This document shows positions 52,193 to 61,250 of a stretch of DNA of 64,000 bases, one piece after another. A program made the position numbers and the translations under genes. The notes under the pieces were generated by a model that was not told where the DNA came from, did not search any database, and was given only the letters and a program-made list of their open reading frames with translations. This DNA is from Clostridia bacterium (GTDB taxonomy: Bacteria; Bacillota; Clostridia; Acetivibrionales; DSM-27016), in NCBI GenBank assembly GCA_026414765.1, contig JAOAIJ010000029.1, positions 1 through 64,000 on the forward strand, read 5' to 3'. The number at the start of each line of letters is the position of its first letter. Position 1 is the stretch's first letter.

Positions 52193-52783
52193 GTGAAGAG
52201 GCTTATAGATTTATTTATGTCTATTGTGTCTATCATTATGCTTTCTCCAGTATTATTGATATTAGTTGGCTTAATTAAGGTTACATCAAGAGGGCCTGTA
52301 GTTTTCAAACAGAAGAGAATAGGCAAGGGAAAACACGAATTTTATATATATAAGTTCAGAACAATGTACACTAACACACCTAAAGATGTACCCACCCATA
52401 TGCTGGAAAATCCCGACAAATATATTACCCCTATAGGAAAATTCTTAAGAAGAACTAGCCTTGACGAGCTTCCTCAGTTAATTAACATACTAAAAGGGGA
52501 TATGAGTTTTGTTGGGCCACGACCAGCATTATACAACCAGTATGACCTAATAGAGCTGAGAGACTGCTATGGAGTAAATAACATAGCACCGGGCTTGACA
52601 GGCTGGGCACAAGTTAACGGAAGGGATGAACTGCCGATACCTGTAAAGGTTGAATATGACAAGTATTATTCAGACAATAAATCCATTTGGTTGGACATAA
52701 AAATTTTATTTATTACTTTTATAAATGTTATATCAAAGAAAGGTATTGTAGAGGGGAAACAGACTCTGGATAAGAATTGTTAG
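52193..52783 (+). CDS. Initiating sugar-phosphate transferase (bacterial sugar transferase family)
   Basis: 196 residues from GTG 52193 with GGGGGCG upstream; an earlier GTG at 52148 lacks one. One N-terminal hydrophobic hairpin (about 5-30), then FKQKRIGKGKHEFYIYKFRTM, RRTSLDELPQLINILKGDMSFVGPRP with the catalytic Asp/Glu pair, and PGLTGWAQVNGRDEL. Short PglC/TuaA-like monotopic form. Transfers a sugar phosphate (probably a bacillosamine- or HexNAc-type sugar, given the dehydratase next door) to undecaprenyl phosphate, starting the glycan. Confidence 0.92.
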   Translation: MKRLIDLFMSIVSIIMLSPVLLILVGLIKVTSRGPVVFKQKRIGKGKHEFYIYKFRTMYTNTPKDVPTHMLENPDKYITPIGKFLRRTSLDELPQLINILKGDMSFVGPRPALYNQYDLIELRDCYGVNNIAPGLTGWAQVNGRDELPIPVKVEYDKYYSDNKSIWLDIKILFITFINVISKKGIVEGKQTLDKNC

Positions 52784-52872
52784 TATGACAAATAAGTAAT
52801 AGACTTTTAGTTGTTGCATTTGGAGATATACTGCAAACATTCAGACATTTTTTATTTAGGAGGGAGGTCGTT

Positions 52873-54702
52873 ATGAAGCAAAAAATCAGGTCAAACCTGT
52901 TAATAATACTTGATATAGTACTTGTGAATATATCTCTTGCTATGGCCTACTTTCTTCGGGCTGTTGATAATGGTGGAATACCGACTGAGTTCCTAAAGGA
53001 TGTTAACCAGCTGGTAATTACAGCAACTATAATTAAAATTGCTACTTATGTATTTTTCAAGCTGTATAGCAGTTTATGGAGATATGCGAGCATATATGAA
53101 ATGATTAATATCATTGTTGCCGCATTTATAAGTAATACTATAATGACGGGATATATGTATGTAGTTGATGTACGGCCCAGAAGTATATTCATAATTACAT
53201 TTTTTACCGATGTGTTTGTAATTGGCGGAATTAGATTTGCATACAGAGCATTCAGGAGAATAGCTAAGGGAGAAGTAATCCGCCTTAAAGATTATAAAAG
53301 AGTACTGATCATTGGTGGAGGAGATGCGGGAGCGATAATTGTAAGAGAACTAAAGCTTCACCATGAATTAAAGAGTAGACCTGTAGCTATTATAGATGAT
53401 GATGTTATGAAGCAGGGGAAGAAGCTGAATGGTGTTCCGATTGTAGGCCAAAGAAAAGATATAGCAGATATCATACAAAAGAAGCAGATTGATGAGATAA
53501 TCATCGCAATACCATCAGCAAGTAACAAAGTTGTAAATGAAATATTCACAGAGTGTTCAAAAACGGACTGTAAGGTGAAAATATTACCATCTGTTGCCCA
53601 GCTTATCGATGAATCGGTTATGATTCAAAAAATAAGGGATGTGGACATTGAGGATTTACTGGGAAGAGACCCTATAAAACTCGATAATGACGAAATAGCA
53701 TCATATATAAATGGAAAGGTTGTGCTTGTTACAGGGGGAGGAGGCTCTATCGGATCTGAGCTATGCAGGCAGGTGATTTCTTTTCAGCCAAGACAGATTA
53801 TCATACTGGATAATTATGAAAATAACCTTTATGACATCCAGAATGAACTTATAGCTGCTTACCCGGATATGGATATTGTAGGAATAATCGCAAGCATAAG
53901 GGAAAAATACAGACTTGAAAATGTCTTTGCTAAGTATAAACCCGAAGTGGTATTTCATGCAGCTGCGCATAAGCATGTTCCATTGATGGAAGCCAATCCT
54001 ACGGAAGCGATAAAGAATAATGTATTTGGTACGCTAAATGTTGCTGAATGTGCAGATAGGTTTGGAGTAAAAAGATTTGTTCTAATTTCTACAGACAAGG
54101 CAGTTAACCCGACTAATATAATGGGGGCAACCAAAAGAATTGCTGAAATGATAATACAAGCAATTAACAAATATAGTAATACAGAATTTGTAGCAGTAAG
54201 GTTTGGGAATGTACTTGGAAGCAACGGGAGTGTTATTCCCTTATTTAAGAAACAGATTGAACAAGGGGGGCCGGTTACGGTAACTCATCCAGAAATTATC
54301 AGATACTTTATGACTATACCTGAAGCAGTACAGCTTGTCATGCAGGCAGGAGCTATGGCTAAAGGCGGGGAGATATTCGTACTTGATATGGGTGAGCCTG
54401 TAAAGATTTATGACTTGGCACGAAATTTAATAAAGCTTTCGGGTTTTGAGCCAGATGTAGATATTAAGATAGAATTTACAGGCTTGAGGCCAGGAGAAAA
54501 ACTTTATGAAGAGCTTTTAATGGCGGAAGAAGGACTGCAAGCAACTAAAAATAACAAGATATTTGTTGCTCAGCCCGTGTTTACAGACCTTGCTTTATTA
54601 AAGCGTGAAATTGACGCATTAAAAGATGTCATACTGGCCAATTCAGACCAAGTAATTGAATATATTCAAAATATTGTTCCCACCTATGTAAAATCTCGAT
54701 AA
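52873..54702 (+). CDS. Membrane-bound UDP-HexNAc 4,6-dehydratase (CapD/PglF/WbpM family)
   Basis: 609 residues; AGGAGGGAGG before the ATG. Four N-terminal hydrophobic segments (residues about 8-130), a CoA-binding-like Rossmann domain (RVLIIGGGDAGAIIVREL near 145), then the catalytic SDR domain: VTGGGGSIGSELCRQ near 285, AAAHKHVPLMEANPTEA and STDKAVNPTNIMGATK with Met417 and Lys421 in place of the Tyr-x-x-x-Lys pair, as in WbpM and PglF. Forms UDP-4-keto-6-deoxy-HexNAc. The soluble homologue at 10028 is a shorter paralogue. Last gene of its unit, followed by a terminator. Confidence 0.92.
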   Translation: MKQKIRSNLLIILDIVLVNISLAMAYFLRAVDNGGIPTEFLKDVNQLVITATIIKIATYVFFKLYSSLWRYASIYEMINIIVAAFISNTIMTGYMYVVDVRPRSIFIITFFTDVFVIGGIRFAYRAFRRIAKGEVIRLKDYKRVLIIGGGDAGAIIVRELKLHHELKSRPVAIIDDDVMKQGKKLNGVPIVGQRKDIADIIQKKQIDEIIIAIPSASNKVVNEIFTECSKTDCKVKILPSVAQLIDESVMIQKIRDVDIEDLLGRDPIKLDNDEIASYINGKVVLVTGGGGSIGSELCRQVISFQPRQIIILDNYENNLYDIQNELIAAYPDMDIVGIIASIREKYRLENVFAKYKPEVVFHAAAHKHVPLMEANPTEAIKNNVFGTLNVAECADRFGVKRFVLISTDKAVNPTNIMGATKRIAEMIIQAINKYSNTEFVAVRFGNVLGSNGSVIPLFKKQIEQGGPVTVTHPEIIRYFMTIPEAVQLVMQAGAMAKGGEIFVLDMGEPVKIYDLARNLIKLSGFEPDVDIKIEFTGLRPGEKLYEELLMAEEGLQATKNNKIFVAQPVFTDLALLKREIDALKDVILANSDQVIEYIQNIVPTYVKSR

Positions 54703-54720
54703 ACTTAGTAGTTAGGAATT

Positions 54721-54759
54721 ACCTCACTTTGTATAAATTATGTATGGAGTGGGGTTTTT
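54721..54759 (+). terminator. Terminator closing the glycan locus
   Basis: ACCTCACT (54721-54728) pairs with AGTGGGGT (one G-T pair), enclosing an AT-rich loop that can extend the stem, followed by TTTTT. It lies 18 bases after the dehydratase stop. Confidence 0.75.
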
Positions 54760-55013
54760 CATTTATTACAAATTTATAAACAATTATAATTGCTACTTTA
54801 TAACAATATTGAAAAGTGGTAATATATATTTATTGTGCAAATACTGGATTCTGATATATTTAAAAAATACATGACTAAAATTAGACTTTTTATATCATTT
54901 ATCGTAAATATATCTGATGCTGTTAATTATTATTAATCTATGATTTTATTTCTGATTTTTACAGCATATATCCTTTAAGTATATAATAATCGATCTGAGA
55001 TAGGGGGAATAAA
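54760..55013 (+). promoter_or_regulatory. AT-rich gap with promoter for the TolC-like pair
   Basis: With the terminator this makes a 311-base gene-free stretch (54703-55013). It is very AT-rich and contains no convincing gene or remnant. Its end holds TTTACA (54958-54963), 18-base spacer, TATAAT (54982-54987), then AGGGGG and the GTG start at 55014. Confidence 0.55.
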
Positions 55014-56162
55014 GTGAAAAAAACAATTTCTGTAGTTTTACTGGTTAGTATTCTCTTTACATTCATTACATCTTACGCATCTGATAATATTATTAGATAT
55101 GTGGATGCGAAGAGAAGTCTTATTGAGAACAGCAGTGTGCTAAAAAAGTTAAGCTATACAACTTACAAGTATAGTGGCCAGTATGAGAATGCAAAAAAAA
55201 ATGCTGATGAGATAAGTATAGAAACCGCCAAACAAATATATAGCTTTATGAATTGGACATTCAGTGCTTATGATGAAATGCTTCTTATAAAGCAAAGAGA
55301 TTACCTGCCCGAGCAGATGAAATACTATTATGAATTATCTAAAAGTAGAGAAATAACAACGCAAAACAACTTGATAGTAGGACTAAGAGGTGTATATTTA
55401 GTACTATTGAATGCAGATATGGATAGTAAGCTAAAACAGAAAAAGTTTGAATTAGCACAGAAAAAAAATGAGCAGGATAGTAAAAAGTATAAATTAGGGT
55501 TAATTTCTAAATTAGATGTTGAAGCTTCAGAGTATAACCTGATAAAAGCAAAAAGCGAACTCGAGGCTATAAAGAGAAGCAGAGAAAATGCATGTAGAGC
55601 ACTTAATAAGTATATAGGCGCTCCACTTAACTCAAGTTATGGCATAATTACCTATGATGAAACCTTTGATACCAGCATTGTAAATAAAGACATAAACTAT
55701 TACATAGAAAAAGCTTTAAAAGAAAGAGCTGAAATTGTAGATGCTCAAAAAGAAATAGCACTAAAACAGTTAGAAAAAAGCATTCTTGAAGTAAATGATG
55801 TAGGTAATATATATAGAGATACAAAAAGAGATTATTCAACTATAAAAAATGAGATTGAAAGTCTATATCTAAAAATAGAAAAGGCAAAGCTTGATATTGA
55901 AAATGAGATTAAAAAAGCATATTTAGAAATAAAAAAGGAAGAAAATAATGTAAAGAGGTTACTAAGTTCAATTGATGCTCAAAAGAGAAACCATGAGAAG
56001 TTAAAGGCATTACTTAAACAGGGCATGACAACAGAAATGGCTGTTGATGAAATGCAAATATCAATAAATGAGATGGAAAACGGATATAAAATCGCTGTGT
56101 ATAACTATAATACGAAGTTGATTAAACTTGTATATGCAGCCGGTATCGGACCAGCATACTAA
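55014..56162 (+). CDS. Exported TolC-like coiled-coil protein (first of pair)
   Basis: 382 residues from GTG 55014, with AGGGGGAA upstream. Signal peptide of about 22 residues (SYA/SD). The mature part is almost wholly helical and charged (Lys/Glu-rich), with the two-fold pattern of outer membrane efflux proteins (TolC/OEP): a KKYKLGLISKLDVEASEYNLIKAKSELE segment near 160 and a matching KALLKQGMTTEMAVDEMQISINEMENG segment near 340. A YIGAPLNS turn ends the first repeat. A Gram-positive cell has no outer membrane pore for TolC, so the role is probably different, for instance a periplasmic-like wall-spanning or S-layer-associated coiled coil. Paired with a paralogue 15 bases downstream. Confidence 0.75.
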   Translation: MKKTISVVLLVSILFTFITSYASDNIIRYVDAKRSLIENSSVLKKLSYTTYKYSGQYENAKKNADEISIETAKQIYSFMNWTFSAYDEMLLIKQRDYLPEQMKYYYELSKSREITTQNNLIVGLRGVYLVLLNADMDSKLKQKKFELAQKKNEQDSKKYKLGLISKLDVEASEYNLIKAKSELEAIKRSRENACRALNKYIGAPLNSSYGIITYDETFDTSIVNKDINYYIEKALKERAEIVDAQKEIALKQLEKSILEVNDVGNIYRDTKRDYSTIKNEIESLYLKIEKAKLDIENEIKKAYLEIKKEENNVKRLLSSIDAQKRNHEKLKALLKQGMTTEMAVDEMQISINEMENGYKIAVYNYNTKLIKLVYAAGIGPAY

Positions 56163-56176
56163 GAGAGGGGTATACT

Positions 56177-57247
56177 ATGAAAAGATTAGTATCTATAATG
56201 CTAACATTGTTTATTACACTTTCATTCACTACAGTATTTGCTAGTGGACAAAAAGTTACTTTAACTATAGAGGAAGCAAAAAAGCTGGCAGTTGAAAAGA
56301 GTAGGCAAGCGGTATTAGATGATTTATATATAAAAGTTAAAGAGATTATTTTAAATGATTCAAAATATGACATTCTTCCTAATTCTGGCTCTTCGCTGGA
56401 AAATGCATATAAAAAAGGTGTAGAACCGATAGAGGTTGAAATGAACCTGGAGTTAGCTAAAAGGGCTAAGCGAGATAATCTTGAAACTCTAAACTATAGC
56501 GTATTAAAGGTAGCTACAGAAATACTAGTAATAAATAAAGAGCTTGAGACGGAGAAACAGAAGCTGAGTATTTTGCAAGATAAGTATTCTATGGTACAAG
56601 CGAAATTTAAGCAAAAATCAGTTACACAAAATGATGTAAATGATGCTGAATACAGTGTTGAGTGCAAGAAAAACGACATTATTAGGGTGGAAGATAACTT
56701 AGAGGCCGCTAAACTTGAATTGCAAAAGCTATTAAATATGCCTGTAAACGAGGTTCTGGTTGATATAAAAGATGTGATTGAATATAAATTTTTACAAAAG
56801 GCAGATATTGAAAATATAATAACAAAAGCTTTTGAAACAGATAAAAATATTTATGAGAAAGAGCAGGGCTTAAAAATAAAAGAAAAGAATCTTGAGGAAA
56901 TCAATCATTACCTCAAACCGGGTAGTTCTGCATATGATAATGCTTACTATGATGTGGAAATTGCAAAAATTGAACTAGCTGATGCCAAGGCAAATCTTGA
57001 AACGGATATCAGAAATAAGTACAATGATTTACTTAACCAACAGGGAAAGGTAGAGACTGCGGAAAAATTCGCATTACTTTTAACCAAAAAATTGTCGGCA
57101 GCAGAAACTAAATATAAAAAGGGAACACTAAATAAAGAATCATTCCTGAATGAAAAAGAAAAATACATAGACGCTGTATATCAAAAATATTCATCTATTC
57201 GCGACTATAACGTAATAAAGGCAGAATTTGAAAATTTAGTATCATGA
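56177..57247 (+). CDS. Exported TolC-like coiled-coil protein (second of pair)
   Basis: 356 residues; AGAGAGGGG upstream. Signal peptide to about residue 22 (VFA/SG). Helical, with VTLTIEEAKKLAVEKSRQAVLDD at the start, the usual opening of TolC-family repeats, KFKQKSVTQNDVNDAEYSVECKKNDI near 160 and AAETKYKKGTLNKESFLNEKEKYIDAVY near 315. Shares the layout of the preceding protein but little sequence. Together they look like two halves of a TolC-like system in a cell whose other genes suggest a single membrane. Followed by a strong terminator, so the two genes form one operon. Confidence 0.75.
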   Translation: MKRLVSIMLTLFITLSFTTVFASGQKVTLTIEEAKKLAVEKSRQAVLDDLYIKVKEIILNDSKYDILPNSGSSLENAYKKGVEPIEVEMNLELAKRAKRDNLETLNYSVLKVATEILVINKELETEKQKLSILQDKYSMVQAKFKQKSVTQNDVNDAEYSVECKKNDIIRVEDNLEAAKLELQKLLNMPVNEVLVDIKDVIEYKFLQKADIENIITKAFETDKNIYEKEQGLKIKEKNLEEINHYLKPGSSAYDNAYYDVEIAKIELADAKANLETDIRNKYNDLLNQQGKVETAEKFALLLTKKLSAAETKYKKGTLNKESFLNEKEKYIDAVYQKYSSIRDYNVIKAEFENLVS

Positions 57248-57270
57248 TATAAAATAGTACTGTACAAGAG

Positions 57271-57313
57271 GGTATTGAATCAGAATTGTTCTGATTCAAT
57301 ACCTTTTGATTTT
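57271..57313 (+). terminator. Terminator of the TolC-like operon
   Basis: Perfect 15-bp stem starting GGTATTGAATCAG (57271-57285) and its complement (57289-57303), 3-base loop, followed by TTTTGATTTT. Confidence 0.9.
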
Positions 57314-57401
57314 ATAGCGGATATTATTGCTTTACTACTTATGTAAATGTTCCGATATACTAAGATATTGGAACTTTGTGTCACATATTAACGTCATATA
57401 G

Positions 57402-57431
57402 CTGTTAATATATAGCAAAAAGTGATATACT
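57402..57431 (+). promoter_or_regulatory. Weak promoter of the SLH-type gene
   Basis: CTGTTA (57402-57407), 18-base spacer, TATACT (57426-57431), 36 bases before the ATG at 57467 and its AAAGGGG site. The -10 is fair, the -35 poor. Confidence 0.35.
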
Positions 57432-57466
57432 GATATCTATATAACTAATGAAAAGGGGTTTTATAA

Positions 57467-59749
57467 ATGAGGTCAAAGAGAATACTTTCCACCATACTGA
57501 CAATCTGTATTTTCCTTTCACTTCTGGTACCAGCAAAAGCCACAGGATTAACAAGTTCTGAAAAGGCTGATGTCCTTAAAAGCTTAGCAGTGTTTGGGAG
57601 CAGCAATCTTGAGGCACAGGTAAAGAGGTATGAGGCAGCCATATATGCAGTAAGAGTACTTGGAAAGGAAGCATATGTAAAAGAAAACGCCGACACACTA
57701 AAGCAGACAAAATATACCGATGTAGACAGTAAACAGGCATATGCTCCATATATCGGGTATTGTGAAGGAGCGGGATTGATAAAAGATTCTTCGGCAGGTA
57801 AGTTTAATCCTGATAAAAATATAACTGAGAAAGCTTTCTTAAATATAATATTAGGTACTATGGGATACATATATAAAACTGACTATACTATATCCAACAT
57901 ATATTCAAAGGCATATGATATAGGTTTGTATACGGATTCTTCCTATAAAACCAAAACTGCAGATAATACCAACTTTAAGAAATCTGATGTTGTTAATATA
58001 CTTTATAACGCACTAAGTAAAAACAAGAAGGGCACCAAAATAAGGCTGATTCAAAATCTCGTGTCTGAGAAGGTTATTTCAAAGGAAACAGCTATTTCCA
58101 CAGGGCTTTTATCAGATAGTGTATTAACTGCCATAGAAAAAGTTATGGTATTGGATCAGACTAATATATTTGTAAAAATCAATGAGCCTATTCAAAATCT
58201 GACAATAAATAATATAAAAATATATAAGACCGGTAAACCAGATAAAGTACTTACCTTCACAATAAAGTCTCAGGGGAGTGACGGATCATTTGTACTAAAT
58301 ACCGGCGCTCAGGAGGCTTTAGAATCATATACTATAGAAATGATTAATATTAAAGATATAGAAGGAAATGAAGCCGGTACTTTAACAAGCACTTTTGAGG
58401 GTGTACAGGGCTCTGAGATAAAATCAGACTTTTTTAGAATAAGCAAAGTCATGCCTATAAGCAAGGATTGCATTAATATTTACTTCACCCATCCGGTGAA
58501 TATTAACAGCCAGGTAGCCTCCAGCTATGAGATATGGGAGGGGGAGAAGCTGTTTGTTAAAGGGTCATCACAGACTATAGCTGTTCGAACAATTCCTGAG
58601 ACTGAAAATGCCGTTTCATTATATTTAAACAGGACATCGTTTGTCAAAGACAGTATATATGTACTAAAAATAAACGGCAATCTTACAAGTGCATATGGAG
58701 TTAAAATAAATGATGGGAGTGGGGATAGTGTTAAGTTTAAAGGCACTGATAGTATTATAAACAGTTCCTCTGGCAACAATAGTCCGAGTGAGCTTACACT
58801 TTCAAATATTAGTCTTGTAGATAACCAGACCATGCGGCTGGAATTCAATATGGAGATTAGCCCTACTCTTGCAAAGCAGCTACTTAACTACTACATAACA
58901 GACTCAAACGGTGTACAGCTTACTGTAAAACAGGCTGCTTTGGCTACAGAAACCGGCAAGAAGGACCGGATTGTATTTGTAAGTATAAATGGGGTATTTA
59001 CCCAAGGGGCAAGCTATTCTCTCACTATTGATTATATGACAGATGTTACAAGACAGTATATTATTGACGGAAAGAAATATCCATTCACCGCAAGCTACCC
59101 GGGTAAAGTGAATATGCTTATAAACGGAATTACCGGAATAGATGGTAATACACTGAAGATAACCTTTAACAAGGCACTGGATAAGGAATCCGCTGAAAAT
59201 ATATCCAATTACTTAATTACAGGAATAAATCACACTAACTATAGCGCAGTTCCTGTCAAGGCTATATATGATCCAGTAGCAGACCCAAATTCAGTTAAGC
59301 TTTACCTTGTGTCAACAAATCCCATGCAGAAGGATAAGGTATATATAGTTAGTGTGATGAGTACACTAAAAGATAATATAGGCAATTCTCTATCTGGCAG
59401 ACTTCAAGGTGTGCTGACATGCACTAATGGAACAGTAACAAAGCCTGCAATAAAGGAAGCTGTTATTATTTCGTCAGACTCCATTAGAGTTAGCTTTAAT
59501 AAGGAAGTATTAATTGAAAAGCAGACAATACTCACATCGAACTATATTCTGCAATACAATGACGGTAGGGATACCGTGGTAAAAGTGCCAATAGGGATTT
59601 GTGTTATTAATGAAACAACTTTTATACTAAAGTTTGATTCGTTGGATTTTAATACAGCTTACAAGCTGTCATGCGTAAATATCAAGGATTTTACAGGAGC
59701 TACCTCAGATGCACAAAGCTTTAAAGACGTTACTATGGGCAGCAAGTAG
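57467..59749 (+). CDS. SLH-type surface protein with Ig-like repeats
   Basis: 760 residues. Signal peptide to about residue 26. SLH-like module from about 28 to 220: TKYTDVDSKQAYAPYIGYCEGAGLIKD is a clear SLH repeat, and the closing K-G-T...NLVSEKVISKETAISTGLL matches the S-layer protein at 1074 (LVEEKVIAQADAETTGLI), so the anchoring modules are homologous. The remainder has at least four Ig-like/SbsA-type units recognisable by the [IV]-x-F-N-K-x-[LV]...SNY pattern (about residues 460, 565 and 670). It is a wall-attached protein. Partners, enzymatic activity and a surface role beyond attachment are not visible. It has its own terminator. Confidence 0.85.
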   Translation: MRSKRILSTILTICIFLSLLVPAKATGLTSSEKADVLKSLAVFGSSNLEAQVKRYEAAIYAVRVLGKEAYVKENADTLKQTKYTDVDSKQAYAPYIGYCEGAGLIKDSSAGKFNPDKNITEKAFLNIILGTMGYIYKTDYTISNIYSKAYDIGLYTDSSYKTKTADNTNFKKSDVVNILYNALSKNKKGTKIRLIQNLVSEKVISKETAISTGLLSDSVLTAIEKVMVLDQTNIFVKINEPIQNLTINNIKIYKTGKPDKVLTFTIKSQGSDGSFVLNTGAQEALESYTIEMINIKDIEGNEAGTLTSTFEGVQGSEIKSDFFRISKVMPISKDCINIYFTHPVNINSQVASSYEIWEGEKLFVKGSSQTIAVRTIPETENAVSLYLNRTSFVKDSIYVLKINGNLTSAYGVKINDGSGDSVKFKGTDSIINSSSGNNSPSELTLSNISLVDNQTMRLEFNMEISPTLAKQLLNYYITDSNGVQLTVKQAALATETGKKDRIVFVSINGVFTQGASYSLTIDYMTDVTRQYIIDGKKYPFTASYPGKVNMLINGITGIDGNTLKITFNKALDKESAENISNYLITGINHTNYSAVPVKAIYDPVADPNSVKLYLVSTNPMQKDKVYIVSVMSTLKDNIGNSLSGRLQGVLTCTNGTVTKPAIKEAVIISSDSIRVSFNKEVLIEKQTILTSNYILQYNDGRDTVVKVPIGICVINETTFILKFDSLDFNTAYKLSCVNIKDFTGATSDAQSFKDVTMGSK

Positions 59750-59777
59750 CAGGAGATGAAACTAATGAAGATATATG

Positions 59778-59819
59778 TTCAGGGTGTAGTAAGAAGTCTT
59801 ACTACACCCTGAATTTTTT
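59778..59819 (+). terminator. Terminator between convergent SLH and Spo0E-like genes
   Basis: Perfect 16-bp stem: the left arm at 59778-59793 starts TTCAGGGTGTAGT and the right arm is 59798-59813; 4-base loop, then TTTTTT. Oriented for the forward gene. Confidence 0.93.
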
Positions 59820-59820
59820 C

Positions 59821-60045
59821 CTATTTAGCTAGGCAGTTGGCATTTTCCCTTATATAGGAATGGTATTTGCAGTCATATTTTTTTGCATACTCAAGAGTTT
59901 TGTTGTAGCGTGAAAGAACCCTGTCCAATCTTCTGCTATAATGTTGGACATCATTATTAAGTAAATTGAAATTATTGCATTCAATAATCTTGTTTAGCTT
60001 AATATGCATATTTGCGATTAGGACGTACATCAACTCTTTTGACAT
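59821..60045 (-). CDS. Spo0E-like aspartyl-phosphate phosphatase
   Basis: 74 residues, the only well-supported reverse-strand gene in the window. Start CAT at 60043-60045, preceded on its own strand by TAGGGGGT at good spacing. Two short helices with the family signature: IKLNKIIECNN in helix 1 and a Ser-x-x-L-Asp type motif in helix 2 (SRRLDRVLSRYNKTLEYAKK). Members dephosphorylate Spo0A and delay sporulation. It indicates an endospore-forming Gram-positive host. The C-terminal extension with two Cys (YDCKYHSYIRENANC) is unusual in length. Confidence 0.82.
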   Translation of the reverse strand: MSKELMYVLIANMHIKLNKIIECNNFNLLNNDVQHYSRRLDRVLSRYNKTLEYAKKYDCKYHSYIRENANCLAK

Positions 60046-60507
60046 AGTAAATACCCCCTAAATATTCATTTATAGCTGAAAACTAAAACTTGAATAGGCC
60101 GTTAACAACTCATATTTCTTTAATATTTTAGTACTCTTGTAATACTAAATTTTCTATAGGTTTAGAAGTAGTAAAAACAAAACATAAGAAAGGGGAAATA
60201 GAATATGTGTATAATTTGAAAAACAAATTTAAAATGCAATCTTTCTGGACAAGCTGGAATATATTTATGATATAATTATAACATATTATGGAAATAAATC
60301 AACTAATATTAGCATATACTTTTAAATAATTGCTTAATATAGATAAAGCATTATTTCTTCAGTATCTCCCAGAGTAAGAAAATACACATTTACTATTATT
60401 AGTACAATAGCATGCTATATGGAATAATTGTTTTAAAATTGCTGTTCAAAAATTTAAAATAAATGTTATAATAAAAGCAATTGAGATTAGAATGCGGGGG
60501 TTGTTTT
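60046..60507. other. Divergent AT-rich gap between the Spo0E-like gene and walR
   Basis: 462 bases without a gene. Contains weak signals only: an inverted repeat TTTAGTA/TACTAAA near 60127-60148, a possible promoter TGGACA-19-TATAAT (60246-60276), and the better walR promoter at 60445-60472. No convincing promoter for the reverse gene was found. Confidence 0.5.
60445..60472 (+). promoter_or_regulatory. walR promoter
   Basis: TTCAAA (60445-60450), 16-base spacer, TATAAT (60467-60472), 35 bases before the GTG at 60508. Confidence 0.5.
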
Positions 60508-61221
60508 GTGGCGAAGAAAATTCTTATTGTAGATGACGAGAAAAACATTGTAGATATATTAAAGTTTAACCTCAAAAAGGAAGGATTTGATACTATCGAA
60601 GCCTATGACGGTGAACAGGCAATAGAAATGGTTCTGAGTCAAAAACCGGATTTGATATTATTGGATGTAATGCTTCCTAAAATGGATGGGTTTACTGTAT
60701 GCCGGAAACTTCGTCAGACTATCTCAACTCCTATACTGATGCTTACAGCAAAAGAAGAAGAAGTTGATAAGGTCTTAGGACTTGAATTAGGTGCTGACGA
60801 TTATATTACAAAACCTTTCAGTCCCAGAGAACTGATGGCAAGGGTTAAAGCGAACTTGCGACGTATGACTGTTGAAGACGGCGCAGCTGGAAATGATACC
60901 GCTAAAAAGGCTGGTAATATGCTTAAATGCGGGGACCTGGAAATAGATATAGACCGTTATGAAGTTAAACGTAATAACATGGTTATAGAATTGACACTAA
61001 GAGAGTTCGAGCTTGTTAAGTTTTTAGCTTCTCAGCAGGATCAAATATTTTCCAGAGAAAGCTTGCTGGAAAAAGTATGGGGCTATGAATACTATGGGGA
61101 TGTCCGTACTGTAGATGTCACTGTAAGGCGCTTGAGGGAAAAGCTGGAGAAGGAACCCAGCAATCCTGAATATATTATGACAAAGAGGGGCGTTGGATAT
61201 TATTTCAATAAGGTAAGCTAG
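60508..61221 (+). CDS. walR: WalR (YycF)-type response regulator
   Basis: 237 residues from GTG 60508, preceded by GCGGGGG at 7 bases; the TTG at 60481 is upstream of that site. Receiver domain with Asp9/Asp10 acidic pocket, phospho-acceptor Asp53 in LILLDVMLPKMDGF and the conserved Lys in YITKPFSP. OmpR-type winged helix from about 140, with LTLREFELVKFLASQ and the recognition/wing region DVRTVDVTVRRLREKLE ending GVGYYF. Gene order with a HAMP-PAS kinase, a small secreted protein and a yycH-like gene supports WalR, the essential cell wall regulator. Confidence 0.9.
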   Translation: MAKKILIVDDEKNIVDILKFNLKKEGFDTIEAYDGEQAIEMVLSQKPDLILLDVMLPKMDGFTVCRKLRQTISTPILMLTAKEEEVDKVLGLELGADDYITKPFSPRELMARVKANLRRMTVEDGAAGNDTAKKAGNMLKCGDLEIDIDRYEVKRNNMVIELTLREFELVKFLASQQDQIFSRESLLEKVWGYEYYGDVRTVDVTVRRLREKLEKEPSNPEYIMTKRGVGYYFNKVS

Positions 61222-61250
61222 ATGAAAAGCATAGCATAAGTGGGGTTAAC

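Noticed and set aside
59750-59812. Short reading frame after the SLH gene with AGGAG in front
   Set aside because: It runs straight into the terminator stem and its ATG is too close to the AGGAG.
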